Below, piece after piece: positions 33,391 through 45,425 of a stretch of DNA of 64,000 nt. The position numbers and the translations under genes are program-made. Every line of letters begins with the position of its first letter. The first letter of the stretch is position 1. The notes under the pieces are model-generated. The model worked only from the letters and a program-made list of their open reading frames with translations. It had not been told where the DNA came from and searched no databases. Source of the DNA: Blasia pusilla (lineage: Eukaryota; Marchantiophyta; Marchantiopsida; Blasiales); the NCBI GenBank assembly GCA_050084515.1, contig CM114274.1:32054001-32118000 (forward strand). The letters run 5' to 3'.

Positions 33391-35187
33391 TTTCTTACCT
33401 CTTTTAACCACTTAAAAAAATTTAATATTTTCTAGAAAATCGATGTGAAATGGGGCCCCACACTAGTTACTAAGTTGATGGAACTAGTTTCAGTATTCCT
33501 CATATGATACTATCCAACAATTTCATTCATAGAAAATTCCAAATGTAGTGCCTATTATTGGCAAGATTTATACTTTTATTGCATTAAAATTTTACATAAG
33601 ATAAAAGTCTATCTATCTACCACGCTTACAAAAGTAGGGGAATCTAGAAAATAATACTTATCACAATGTGGTGATGACATGAATTGATAATAAGAAGGAT
33701 AGACACATAAGGGTAAAAGGATGAAAGCAAAAGGGAAAAGACATAAGCGAGAGAGAGGTTGCAAATTGAGGAGGAAGAGAAGTAGCATATTGAGGAGGGG
33801 AGAGGCGATGAAAGGGGAAGTGGTCTTTTATCACCCTTTCATTTGCTCCCCTTAAGGATTGGTACTTAGAGCATAGCATATGCACCAACATACTACAAAA
33901 CTAAAACCATACAAATCTATATTATTATCAAAGACACCCCTCTCGCAATGGTTATCCGAAACGTCGACACTCATCAATTGTGACCAACAAGAGCTTGCCA
34001 TACGTCCCTATATACCTTAGGTCACTTGAGGATTGGTTTTGGGGTTTGTTATTTGGTTGAATATTTTAGGGTAATGATGGGTAATTTAAATTACCCACCA
34101 TTTCTTACTCGTGCATAGTACAAATAAATTTGGGTATGGCACTACTCAATTTTGTTTTAAAATATTTACTCAATTATCCCCCAAAACATATGGATCTATA
34201 TTCATAATTCCCAAATTGAACTTGTTCACAAAATATTCCTCAAAATGTGGATTAGATCCCTATAAACACTTTTTTCATTCACTTCCTTCTTAATAAAAAA
34301 ATTCATTGGGTTTTCCACTAAAGAAATGGCACTTTGTTACTTAGATACCTCTCAAATTAGATATTTACCAAAAGAATTTGAATTTGATCTCACAAACGGT
34401 GACTATTGTAGCCCCACAATAACTTATAACATTCGACACTCAAACGTCAAAATAGTGCAATGTACATGACTCCTTGCTCCATAACATCATGCAATTAGAT
34501 GCTTCATCATCCCTTCCATTTGAAACTAAAAGTGACTATAATACAACCCACGGCCTTAATTCCTATAAATAATTCGAGAGCCCTTTTTTGCTGATTTCTT
34601 CCACAAAAGCTCTTAACTTGTACAAAAACAAACCGGGGAGAAATTGGGTACTCTTAAGGGTCTGACATGGTCTGCATGCTTAACTCCTAGGAAAAATAAG
34701 GCAAAGCTTTTGCATGCCTTTCTCTTGTACAAAAAAATGACTCAAAGAACAACACAAATTAAAGCTTGATCCCATGGATATGCACACATGTCCCAACGAC
34801 CCTTGTTTTTATGTCCAACTTTTTTTCCAATGGATAGTGTAACAAAACGCACCAATCCGTAGTAACTACTTCCGATTATAGCCAGATTGAGATTGCCATG
34901 ACGCCAGGCCATTTATGTGCCCAAAAGTTATGGGTGTAGACAAATTGGCGAGTCTCTATGGTCATCGTGACTTGGTATGCATGGGATCTGGCCCTTAGTG
35001 GCTCTAGCTTCGGAGATAACCAACACTCCTATGAGCCAATAAGTGGGGGATACGATCCCAACCCACAAGAATAGTGAAAGATCATAAATCTCCTACTCCA
35101 CAACTTATGCATCATAGAGCTTCTATTATTGTCTCTTTGGAAATCATGTGATCTTAAATTATGCACACACTCTCTATCTCTCTCTCT
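33391..35187. other. AT-rich spacer up to the CACTA element
   Basis: No gene recognised. It ends in a TCTC-rich stretch that is the target of the CACTA insertion. Confidence 0.4.
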
Positions 35188-35410
35188 CACTAGAAGAATT
35201 GTGTGGTTTTTATGACTTGTCGAAAGAATGACTCAAAGTATGACTAAAATGGTTTAGTCCTAAAATTTAAGGTTGCACAACTCACCTAGTCATGTACTTA
35301 TTACTAAAGTAGTTATCAATACCCTTTAGTAAAGACTAGCCGTACTTCTTTCACTTGCCTAGTAATACTGAGTCATAAATAGTTACTAGTGTGTTTTTGT
35401 GGTCGCATGC
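35188..35410 (+). repeat. CACTA left terminal and subterminal repeats
   Basis: An 11-bp terminal inverted repeat is followed by ATGACTTG, AATGACTC, TATGACTA, CTAGTCATG, TACTAAAGTAG and GAGTCATAA. These repeated ATGACT/AGTCAT words are the expected binding sites of the accessory protein. Confidence 0.8.
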
Positions 35411-35559
35411 TCCAATGATAACGTATTTTTTAATGTTGTTGGGATATATAAATATTTATATGTCCTACGTTCCTAGGATTGGGTTGCCCCTCGGGAAAAA
35501 AAATTGAACATTCTTGCACCCTTGGTTCAAGCGGAAATGTACTAAAAGAGGGCTCACGT

Positions 35560-37300
35560 ATGAAGAGAAGGTTCCACGTCTCTCTGCCATTTTCATGTCA
35601 TCATGGATTTAACAAATTTGTCGCATCTTGCATTTAGCAGTGAAAGTTAACACAAGCCAAGGTCCTAAATCCTTCCACTGCTTCAACGGTTCAGATCTGG
35701 CAATTAGCTCTCCATGCTCAAACCAAAAAGGAAAGCCCACTTTAATGTTCATGATTTTTAATTCCATGTGTGAGTGGTCATATGAAGTTTTTTATCTTGC
35801 CCTTTGTTCCACGGTAAAGGGTACACTAGTAGGAATATTTTGTGACTTCAGGGCCCCCTATGGAGGGTGGAGGGTACAAAAAGACACGCCCAGAAGAAGG
35901 AAGATCGCCTTGAGTAGGATTGTTTCTGGTCCTAATGGCATTTTCATTGTATCATGCAGTTAACTTATTCTCCCACCATTGGATCGTGATGAAACCTGGC
36001 ACACATCAAGACTTTTAATCCCTCCACATCTTGAACAGTTCAGATCTGCTAGTTAGCTCTCCATGCTCAAACCAAAAATAAAAGATCAGTTTTAGGGTTT
36101 ACGATTTTTAATTCCAAGTGTCAGTGGTCATTTGTAATTTTTTCTTTTTCCCTCTGTTCCCGGGTTAGGGTTGCCATCCACGAAAAAGTTTTATGATTTT
36201 TGGGCCCCATGTGGAGGGTGGAGGGTACAAAAAGCGATGCCAAGAAGGGGGAAGAGGGCGTTGAGTAGGATTGTTTCGAGTCCTCATGGTATTTTTATTG
36301 TATCATGTAGTTAACTTTTTCTTCCACCATTGGATGGTGATGAAACCTGGCACACATCAAGGCTTTTAATCCCTCCAATCCTTGAACGGTTCAGATCTTC
36401 CAGTTAGCTCTCCGTGCTCAAACCAAAAATGAAAGATCATTTTTAGGGTTTACGATTTTTAATTCCAAGTGTCAGTGATCATTTGTAATTTTTCCTTTTT
36501 CCCTCTGTTCCTGGGTTAGTTTTTCCATCCAGGAGGAAGTCTTATGATTTTTGGGCCCTATTTGGAGGGTGGAGGGTACAAAAAGCGATCCCAAGAAGGA
36601 GGAAGAGGGTGTCAACTAGGATTGTTTCTAGTCTTGATGGCATTTTCATTGTCTCATGCAATTAACTTTCTCTCCCACCATTGGATGGTGATGAAACCTG
36701 ACACACATCAAGGCCTTAAATTTATCCACATCTTGAACGGTTCAGATCTGCCAGTTAGCTCTCGGTGCTCAAACCAAAAATGAAAGATCACGTTTAGGGT
36801 TTACGATTTGTAATTCCATGTGTGAGTGTTCATTTGTAATTTTTTCTTTTTTCCCTCTGTTCCTGGGTTAGGTTTTCCATCCAGGAGGAAGTCTTATGAC
36901 CTTTGGGCACCATATGGAGGGTGGAGGCTACAAAAAGCGACACGAAGAAGGAGGAATAAGGCTTGTGCCATTTATGAGGTTAACATGGACATAGCTTTTC
37001 ATTTCACCATTGGATGGCCATAAAAGTTGGCACACACCTGGGAATTAAATATTGGCACCACTTCAACGGTTTGGATCTGCTTTCTAACCCCTCATGCTCC
37101 CCCCCCCCCACCCCCCAAAATGAAACACACCATTTGGGTTTACGAATTTTAAATCGATGTGGGTGTGGTCATTTCAACTTTTTTCTTTTCCCCTTTGTTC
37201 CTAGTGTTGGGGTGTCCCTTTGGGAAAAGTCTCCAGGTTTTTAGAACCCTTGGTGAGGGTGAAGGTTAGAAAAGGAGGTGTTAACAAGGAGGAGGAAGGT
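35560..37300 (+). repeat. Five tandem units of about 351 bp inside the CACTA left arm
   Basis: The marker GTTCAGATCTG recurs at about 35,690, 36,039, 36,390, 36,741 and, as GTTTGGATCTG, 37,070: spacings 349, 351, 351 and 329. Units also share TTAAC...CCACCATTGGAT, GGCACACATCAAGG and GGAGGGTGGAGG.TACAAAAAG. The last unit is the most diverged. A run of C lies near 37,101. Confidence 0.88.
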
Positions 37301-38699
37301 TTGGAGTGGGACGTTTACAACTTCCTAGGTTGATGTGGCATGTTTAGTCCTAGGTGGCTTGAAGTGTCAGATTCAAAAACTTGGTCTCATTCGTGTAGCT
37401 CGGTTTTATTCGTATTGCCGAGAGGTTCAGACCCTCCACATTCTCGCGTTCTAAATCTCCCAAACCCCACGACAGTAAGAAAGCGAGGGAATGGTGATGG
37501 TAGATCAAGCTTGCGGATTGAGTGCACTGAGCTTTGAAGTAGTTGCAGCCATGTTGGTGAGGAGAAACTACTAAGTAAAGCGTGCAGATTGAATGCGCAG
37601 GGATAGAGTCAGTCAAGAAACACTCCCGTTTCGGGTGTCCTTTCTCTCTCTTGTTCATTTTTGTGTTCGCCTCACTCTGAGAAGAAACGTCTCACTGCAC
37701 ATCTCGGAGAACGATGATAGTGTGCGTCCAGCTATACACATTGCATGATGCAAAAGGGCGATTGAATAGTGCATGCCCGAATTAGGTACCTCGTCTAGAC
37801 CAGCAAGAAAGCTTCCACAAGGAGAGTTGGATCCTCAAATTCGGATAAGTCCACTATCGCTCTTCACACCAGAATGCATTGTTGTAATAGCAGCTATTGA
37901 TGAGTGGTACTTTTTACCCAACGGAGCCAGTCCATAGAATAGAGCTTGCAGGAAGTCCATAATTTCTTGCTAGGGATTCGGCCCTTTCACCTCCTCCTCT
38001 TTAGATTTAGAGAGAATCAAAGCAACTACTCGTTGCCGAACAGTTGAGCTATGGTGGGCTATAACGGCTTTAATTTCTAATCGTCATAATACACCCAATA
38101 ATTTGTGAGATGACATCCCTTCATGTTAGCTTTAAGCTAAAAAAACATCCGATCTATGCTCAAATGATAAATTCAACAACCGATTGAAAACTCTCTTTGA
38201 GTTAGTAGATTTTGCATCCAATGTCTCGACCTGTATTCACTTCTTTATGAGGAGTGTGAACAAACATCTCTTCATGCTCACTCTGTCCCTGGGAAGAGAA
38301 TGGTAAAATAGTTCACAACGAGAACGTTTTTCAATTCACCTATTATTGTGATGATCTCCAGGAAGTGTTAGCTTACGTATCTTGGCTGGGCTTTGAGCTT
38401 TGCACGCCCTCTCTAGGGAGCTTAAGAGGAGGCTCAAGGTGAGAGAGCGGAGCGAGAGAACGAGGGGGGGGGACAGGACCAAAGCGGAGCAAGGTGAAGA
38501 CGTAGAGAAGAGCAGCCGAGGGCGCAAAGACTGTCGGTAGTAGGAGACATGAGTGATAGTGTGGTGTGTGAGGGTAGTTAGAAGCCCGTATCGCTGTTTG
38601 GCCTGAGACTGTTGGTAGGAAGAGAAAGGAGTGATAGTGTGGTGTGTGAGGGTAGTCGGAAGCCCGTATCACTGTTCGGCCTGATTGCTCTCAAGGTTT
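37301..38699. other. CACTA interior, GC-richer sequence without a clear gene
   Basis: Composition is more host-gene-like than the element ends, but no coding family is recognised. It contains a 78-bp direct duplication (38,529-38,606 and 38,607-38,684). Confidence 0.4.
38529..38684. repeat. 78-bp tandem duplication
   Basis: The two units, each starting GACTGT.GGTAG, share GAGTGATAGTGTGGTGTGTG and AGAAGCCCGTATC.CTGTT or close variants. They lie next to the APC4-like fragment. Confidence 0.9.
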
Positions 38700-38996
38700 G
38701 CCTGCGCCTGCTGCACCGAGAGAGGCCCCTCAGGTCACCCAATCTGAACGCAATAATTTCAGCAGCTGGCTGCATGTGCTCAGCAATGATGCTATGAAGC
38801 ACATTTTTGAATGCATAGTCACTTCCTTTCGCAAGTCTTTCAGCCCATGGTCACCAGTTGAAGCAGCAAGACATTGATGCAGAGTCGGACTTGCATATCC
38901 ACAAGTAAGAAGCCCAAGTACCTCATCCTGAGGACTCAAATTTGAGCCATGTTCTCGGAGTAGTTGGAAAAGTCCTTGAAAAGTCCTTTCGTTCAC
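38700..38996 (-). pseudogene. APC4: Captured fragment resembling anaphase-promoting complex subunit 4
   Basis: On the minus strand, EVLGLLTCGYASPTLHQCLAAS...GLKDLRKEV is followed after a one-base frameshift (near 38,818) by VLHSIIAEHMQPAAEIIAFRLGDLRGL. This resembles the helical long domain of APC4, a scaffold subunit of the cyclosome ubiquitin ligase. Only about 95 residues are present, with no start or end of a gene, and they lie inside a CACTA transposon, antisense to its transposase. This is best read as a captured host-gene exon. The assignment is from recalled family features and should be checked by search. Confidence 0.6.
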
Positions 38997-40739
38997 TACG
39001 TCAATAGCCTCTTACCACTTGCTTTACGGACTGCGTGCCATTGATCGGGTGGAGATAGGTAGGAGGAGATAAAGAGAGGAGCAAGTGACGAAAGTGGTTT
39101 CCAGAACATTCCTCCATCGTTCAAAGGGCTTGCGCAGTAGCGTGTGGTATGTGGGGTTTGAATCGTCATCAGCTGCTTACGGTGGATTGATTTCCGTGGG
39201 AGTCGGGGAAAGGAGATCCTTGACGCAAGAGTGTAAACGACGTTTAGGAAGGCTAATAATTTGGTGCTTCTCTGCACATTTTCACTTGGAGAGGAGGAGC
39301 TGTCCTGTGTGGAATCACGGGCGACGGTCTAAGGTTTCCACTGGAACTCACCAGTTGGAGTGTGTAGAGTCGAGAGCTGTGAGGATAGGACCGGCTTTGA
39401 AGGGGTTTGATTTGGAGTTGGAGGTGTGGAGTTTTGGCTTGATTGGATTGGTCGTCCGAGGAATGCTCCAAGGCAACGCAAGTTGTCAATGATCCAAGCG
39501 AAATTGTGCGCGGAAGAGTCGCAGAATCGAGTTTATCAGCATTCTATCGCAAGTGCGGATTAGCAAGTGTCATTATCGACGTCCATGATCCATTCAGGGA
39601 GACGGCGTTGGTAAGGGCACAAGATCGCAGCCATGCTTGGTGAACGTGAGCTCCTGAGTATCCAACCCGGCAAACTTAAGTTTCGATGTACGCCGCATCT
39701 GAACTCTCCTTCGTTTATTGTAATTTGATGCCCATCCGTCGTGTTACGGTTCTTTCCGATTGACTTTCATGAATCCTTAGCATTCTCTCAAGTAGGCGTG
39801 CCTAGTGTCACCTCAAAACATGGCATTGGTTTTGTAGAGCATTTCATGCTCTACGTTCGATCAGATGTGGTTGGGATCCTAGCCTTTTGTAATATAGTCA
39901 CGGAAGAGTCCTGTGATGGTACTAATTTATCACCCGCATGAAACCTTCTGATTTGTAGCCTACACTTGAACTATTCTTGTCATAGCTCTTCCCTCCTCCA
40001 AAGGCATGATCTCCGCTCAACTAAGATTAGTGATCGTTCTTTCGTGCAATGTGTGTCCAATTTCTTGGACATAAACCATTTAAAGGCTCTCTTCATGTTG
40101 ATATGGTTAGTGCTCTCTGTTAGTGATTCTTCATGAGTAATCAAAGTGCCTGCCTCACAAAATCTGAGTTGAGATGTGAAGATGACGTAGATGACATTCA
40201 AGTATTGGGGACCTTTTTTTTCTATGAATCACGAAACGTCTTCTGACTTGGACCATGGTGATATATGTATTTTTCCAGTAGATTAGCTTTATAGTTCGTT
40301 TTTCTAAAGCTTCGCTGGAAACATTTATTAAACCAGGGCCATGATGAAGTGTACACATCAAAGGATTGAGTCATTATCTAAAGTTGGGTGTGTTACATTT
40401 GTCATTCGAGAATGTCCTTGGAAGCGTTGGACCACATCGGAGAGGATTGTTAATGACGATTGAATATCCATCGAGATAAGTCCTAGGTTACGTATATGTG
40501 CCTTATCATACTTGTCTTGACTACACGTGGGTATGCATTAATCTAAGATGATAGCTCGTCCAGCCGTGGTTTATGGGATTTGTTATTGAGGCAAGATGTC
40601 ATGGTTTTGGATGTGTTTGGAATGTTTCAATTCATAGTTTGTTGGAATTCACTTCCGATCCCCTTAGAATGGATTTGAACCACCCAATTAGAGTAAAGGC
40701 ATACGATTCCAAGTTTTGGAAGTGGGAAAGCACATGAGC
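38997..40739. other. CACTA interior between the captured fragment and the transposase
   Basis: Open frames exist on both strands (39,085-39,492 plus; 39,443-39,643 plus) but no family is recognised. It may be more captured host DNA, including the first part of the transposase promoter. Sequence near 40,600-40,740 likely holds the transposase start. Confidence 0.35.
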
Positions 40740-43700
40740 TAGTGTACTGGGTTGTAAAAGATTGCGGTGTCCGTGCAATGACTGTAAGGGTGGGTCTACG
40801 TTGTCCATCGGCAAGGTGGAAGCACATTTGAGAAAAAATGGATGCTCGGCGCTTTGTTGAGTGCCAAAATATGGGGATGGATGGGACTCTTCAGATGAGG
40901 AGTGGCGTATGCATGATCTTGCTGAAAAAAGAAGCCAAGAGGATAAGACAATGGAGTCAGCCTCCACCTTCCATGTGGATGGAAGGGAGAGATCTTCCAA
41001 GGCAGATATAGACGAGCACATTGATGTTCATAAAATGCTCAATGATATTTTCCAGAAATACGACCATATACACGAGGATGAAGCTGAAGAGATGTCTCTC
41101 CCATCTGATGAATTACAAGAACCGGGAATGTCAAACGAAGAACCACTATTCAATCATGGAGATGAATATGAGGAGCTTGTTGAAGCTTGCAAACCCTTGT
41201 TCCCTACAACAAAAACATTTGTTTTGGCTTTTGTCATGTTACTATTCAACATTCGAACCACCCATGGCGTCCCAAATGTAGCTATTGAAAATTTTTGAAA
41301 CTCCTTTATATGTTGGTCCTACCAACAGGGAACTTGGTGCCACCGAGTTATTATGTAGCAAAAAAACTCATTGGTAAACTAGGCTTAGGTTACAACAGTA
41401 TCCATGCGTGTTCGGCAAGATGTGTTTTATTCCGGGGTGATTTGGCTAAAGCTGAGATCTGTCCATTATGTGGGAAACCAAGGTTCCGGAAAGTGGGTAG
41501 AACGTTGGTACCATGTAAGGGACTAAGGCATTTTCCTGTCATACCTCGGATGAGACGTATGTTTAGATGCAGGACGTTGTCTGAATTGTTGACCTAGGCC
41601 CCCTTGAACCAGAGCAAGGATGGCTTAGTAAGGCATACAGCTGATTGCAAGGCATGGCGCCTTATGGACAACTTATATCCAGATTTTGCCGAGGAGAAGA
41701 GGAATTGCAGGTTTGGGCTAGCTTTGGACGGAGTGAATCCATTTTCAGACAAGTCGAGTTCGTGGTCAACATGGCCCGTGCTCCTTGTTAGTTATAACTT
41801 GCCTCCCTGGCTCCAAAAAATAAAGTTTTTTTTTATGCTCTCTTTGATCATACCAGGAAAGGAGAGTGTAAATGGGAAAAACATAGACACATACTTGCTT
41901 CCTCTAGTAGAAGAGTTCCAAGAAATGTGGAAAAGGGTTCAATTTCATAACGTTCGGAAGGTAGGCGGAAGCTGGAACTTCATGTTTAGGGCTACCTTAC
42001 TATGGACCATAAATGATTACCCGGCATATGAAATTGTAGCAAGGCAGAGCCACGATGGAAAACTAGGATGTACTATATGCGAGCCTCGAGTGGATTCTGA
42101 TTTTTCAAAGTCTTGTGGCAAGCCCATATACGGTTGTCATCGTCGATATCTCCTATTGAGCCATCCATGGAGTATCCGTAGGTATGGATCTCATTTCAAA
42201 GGGAGTGCTGAACTTAGACCACGCGTGCCTAGACTACTTTCTGAAGAGATTATTGGATGGGCAAATGAAAAACATACATGTAATCAGTGAGGGGGTCAAG
42301 AAGACGGCCCCACTGATCCCTACAAGAGAACTCGGATGAAAAGATTGAGTATACTATATTTTTTGCCTTACTAGCCAGTATCTTGCTTCCTCTCGCTTTT
42401 TTCTATTCTTTATGTTATGAAATAGTGGCTATAGAGAAGGATAGCTTTTGTTTGATTTGATTGTGGATATTAGCTATTATGTTCAAGTTGTGAAATGTCC
42501 ATGCTTCCTTGACAATAAAATCAGAATTTGCTTATACGTCATACATTAGATGTAATGCACGTTGAGAAGAATATCGTTGAGAATCTATTCAAGACCTTAT
42601 TTGGAGTGAAATATACTGTGAAAGTAAGGAGAGATTTGGAGGCCCGTGGGATTCGATCCCATTTGTGGTTACAACCCCATCCTAGTAGACCCCAAGTTTT
42701 GCTTAAACCAGTTTCCGATTATTGTCTATCTCCCCATGACTTGAACACTTTCCTTTTGAGGATTCAAAACTTGAAGGTGCCATTTGGATATTGTGGATAA
42801 CTCTCCAAGCATGTGGTTAATCAAAAATTGGGCAATATGAAATCACATGATTACAATGTCTTCATTCAGCAAGTCCTTCCTTATTGCGTATGTGGTCTTC
42901 TGAAGGACCATGTGAGAATGGTGGTTATTAGATTATCCGGCATTTTTAGAATGGGGTGTACAAAGGTGTATGATCCAGCTTTATTCGACAAACTCCAGGA
43001 AGAGACCGCCATAACCCTTTGTCTCTTTGAAATGCATTTCCCTCCATCTTTCTTCGACGTGATGACACCTTTTTTGATTCATATCGTAGAAGAACTGGAC
43101 ATGTGTGGGACAGTAGCATGTCGGTGGATGTATCCAATGGAGTGATATATGGGGTACATGAAGAAATAAGTATGGTCTAAAAGTAGGCCAGAGGGATGTC
43201 TAGCAGAAGGATATGTGAAGGACGAGGCATTAGGGTTTATGAAAGAGTATATGAAAAGGTTTGAAGACGTGCGAACACGAGTGTGGGATGATGGGGAGGA
43301 AGAGGGGGTTGTTGGTGAGGAGCTAGAAGGTGCGGGCACTCCAGTTCGACTTTCGCGAGAAATGATCAACTTAGCACATCATTAAGTGTTGCATAATACG
43401 GAGGTCATGGTTGATTGGCAAAGGTAAAACTCTCCAATATATGCTTTTCAAGGTTACAGTTATGTTAATTACGGTTCGGACTCTCAAAGTGTATATTATT
43501 TTGGTATTGACACAGTCAATACAAAAGAATGTACTAATACCATTAACATTGTTATTGAATAAGAAATATCAAACATGTTTGAGAGAAATTCCTTTTGAAA
43601 AGTGGATCCGCCCTGCCATTACACAAGATGCAATTGACAACTCAAAAGATCATGAAGCTCACCTACTATCGTTAGCTATACCTCCTAATAGTAGGGCATT

Positions 43701-44240
43701 GTCATTCAAGAGTATGAAAGCCTACGGAAACCACTAGAGGGTAGAAGGGCCAAGTGGTGCGACACCCTTCTCCACTTATGATAGTGGAATAGGTGGAGTA
43801 TTTGTTGATGAAAAAAGTTCCAACCAGAATTGTTTATACTCGTATGTTGGGGTATTGGTTGATATTCTCTTACTTGATTATGGGATTGTAGAACAACCCA
43901 TAATACTAATGCAAGGGCGGTGGGTTAAAGCAGATTGGGATTCGAGAGTAGGGTCCATGAAATTGGATAAGGAGGGTTTTCTGTTGGCCAACTTGAGGTC
44001 ATGCGAGCCATTAGATCACCAACCATTTGTTTACCCATCACAAGTGCAAAAAGTGTTTTATGGAGATGCTGATGAGGGTGGAGGATGGAAAGTGGTAATG
44101 AGGAAGGAAGCTAGAGCTCGGAGGGTTTATTTTGATGACTTAGAGTCAATAGATGGAGCTTGTAATGCTTTGCCCGCCTTCCATGCCATATGGCATGGAA
44201 CCAGGGAATCTACCAGATGCAAGTACCTTAGGAGCTAGAG
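40740..44240 (+). pseudogene. CACTA TNP2-type transposase
   Basis: The first block is a transposase-associated domain (CPCNDCKGGST...VEAHLRKNGCSALC, about 40,765-40,860), then an acidic linker. The TNP2 core follows in pieces: LPPSYYVAKKLIGKLGLGYNSIHACS and CPLCGKPRFRK (41,325-41,500), DGLVRHTADCKAWR, NPFSDKSSSWSTWPV, YNLPPWL, LWTINDYPAYE (41,610-42,290), then HTLDVMHVEKNIVENLFKTLFG (42,528), and FPPSFFDVMTPFL (43,050). The C-terminal domain (VGVLVDILLLDYG, 43,845, through KVFYGDADEGGGWKVV) is DUF4216-like. The transposase cuts the CACTA ends. Breaks at 41,298, 41,597, 42,290 and later may be partly introns, but several look like true stops and frameshifts. Confidence 0.85.
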
Positions 44241-45425
44241 TTCTAAGTGATACAGAAATGGAAGCTGCTAGGTGGATGTGCAGCATGTGCCAATAATCCA
44301 TGTATGCGATATGATAGAAGACGTCGATCCAGACTCTTTTAACTTAGAATTAGATTAGATTAATTCATTGTTGTATCTTTGGTACTCTCCATTGTGTTTT
44401 TTTTGGTATGATTCAAGTAATTGACTTCTATTACGAGGATGTAAGAGAATTATGGTGTTGTTGGGCATAATGGATGAAACTGTGTGGCAGCAAGTAGAAC
44501 TCTCAAATTGCCGTCAAGTTAGATGTTATTCTTGCTAACTTGTCGTCTACAGAGGGAGGGAGGCACTTGGAACGGTGTACTTGATATGACTGATGAGAAT
44601 GTGGAATCCAATCAGAGTTCATCCTAGGATGGTGCAGATAATGTTCAACAAAGTCCTAATCCATACGAAGAAGAAAGGAATCGCGGAGTGAGAGAGAGAA
44701 AGGCCAAAGAGGCGGAGTTGTTTGGTGGGTTGAAGGATTGGTAAGTATGATATTGGATAACTTTTATCTTTTGCTTTATTTGGTCAAGTGTATCATGTTC
44801 ATATAGTGGTTGTACATTAGGAAATATGACATAATTTGTGTGATCATATTTTGAAGGTTTGTTGCTCCATTGGTTGTGAAGGAGCGCAAGCCTTTGCCAT
44901 TTTGGAATCCTTCTCTTCCACAAAGACGTAGCTTACGGTTGGAGGAGAAGGCCACTAACCAAAGTGTAATCCTTGAGGAGACTCGAAAAGATTTCCCAGA
45001 TAGTGATTCCAAATACCCTTATTATAATCCACTCCTTGAGATGGACTTCTTGGGGTCAAGAGGATGACGACTTGTGGTGGAGGATGGGAGGGTACTTTCT
45101 CTTCACATCTTGATTTTTGTTACTCTCTTATGATTTCAGAATTATGAATCTGTGTTAACTTATAATAAGATGTCTGTTTTAAATAGCCTTAAGCAAATGA
45201 GCGTCCAGTCAAACCACCCAAACACGGAAGTGTACGAAATTCCACCAATACAAACGATGCGGTAATGTAATTGTAGTCATGGAGGAATATTCAACTATCT
45301 CTATATGCATGATTGGTATGTAAAAAACACAGTGGTAGAAACGTGTCAGTATGACTTCACTAATATTTATTCATCAAATGCTCTCTAGTTTAGATTACTA
45401 ACAAATTTACTTACATGTGTAGCCC
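44241..45425. other. CACTA intergenic/intronic stretch
   Basis: AT-rich. A short exon-like piece (APLVVKERKPLPFWNPSLPQRRSLRLEEKA, 44,860-44,955) may belong to one of the CACTA genes. Nothing else is recognised. Confidence 0.35.

Noticed and set aside
38373-38672. Pro/Leu-rich open frame on the minus strand
   Set aside because: Produced by the 78-bp duplication and biased composition; no domain, and it runs past the APC4-like frame in another phase.
42291-42527. Organelle DNA insertion in the transposase gene
   Set aside because: The stretch looked organelle-like at first, but nothing specific could be identified; more likely an intron or decayed transposase sequence.
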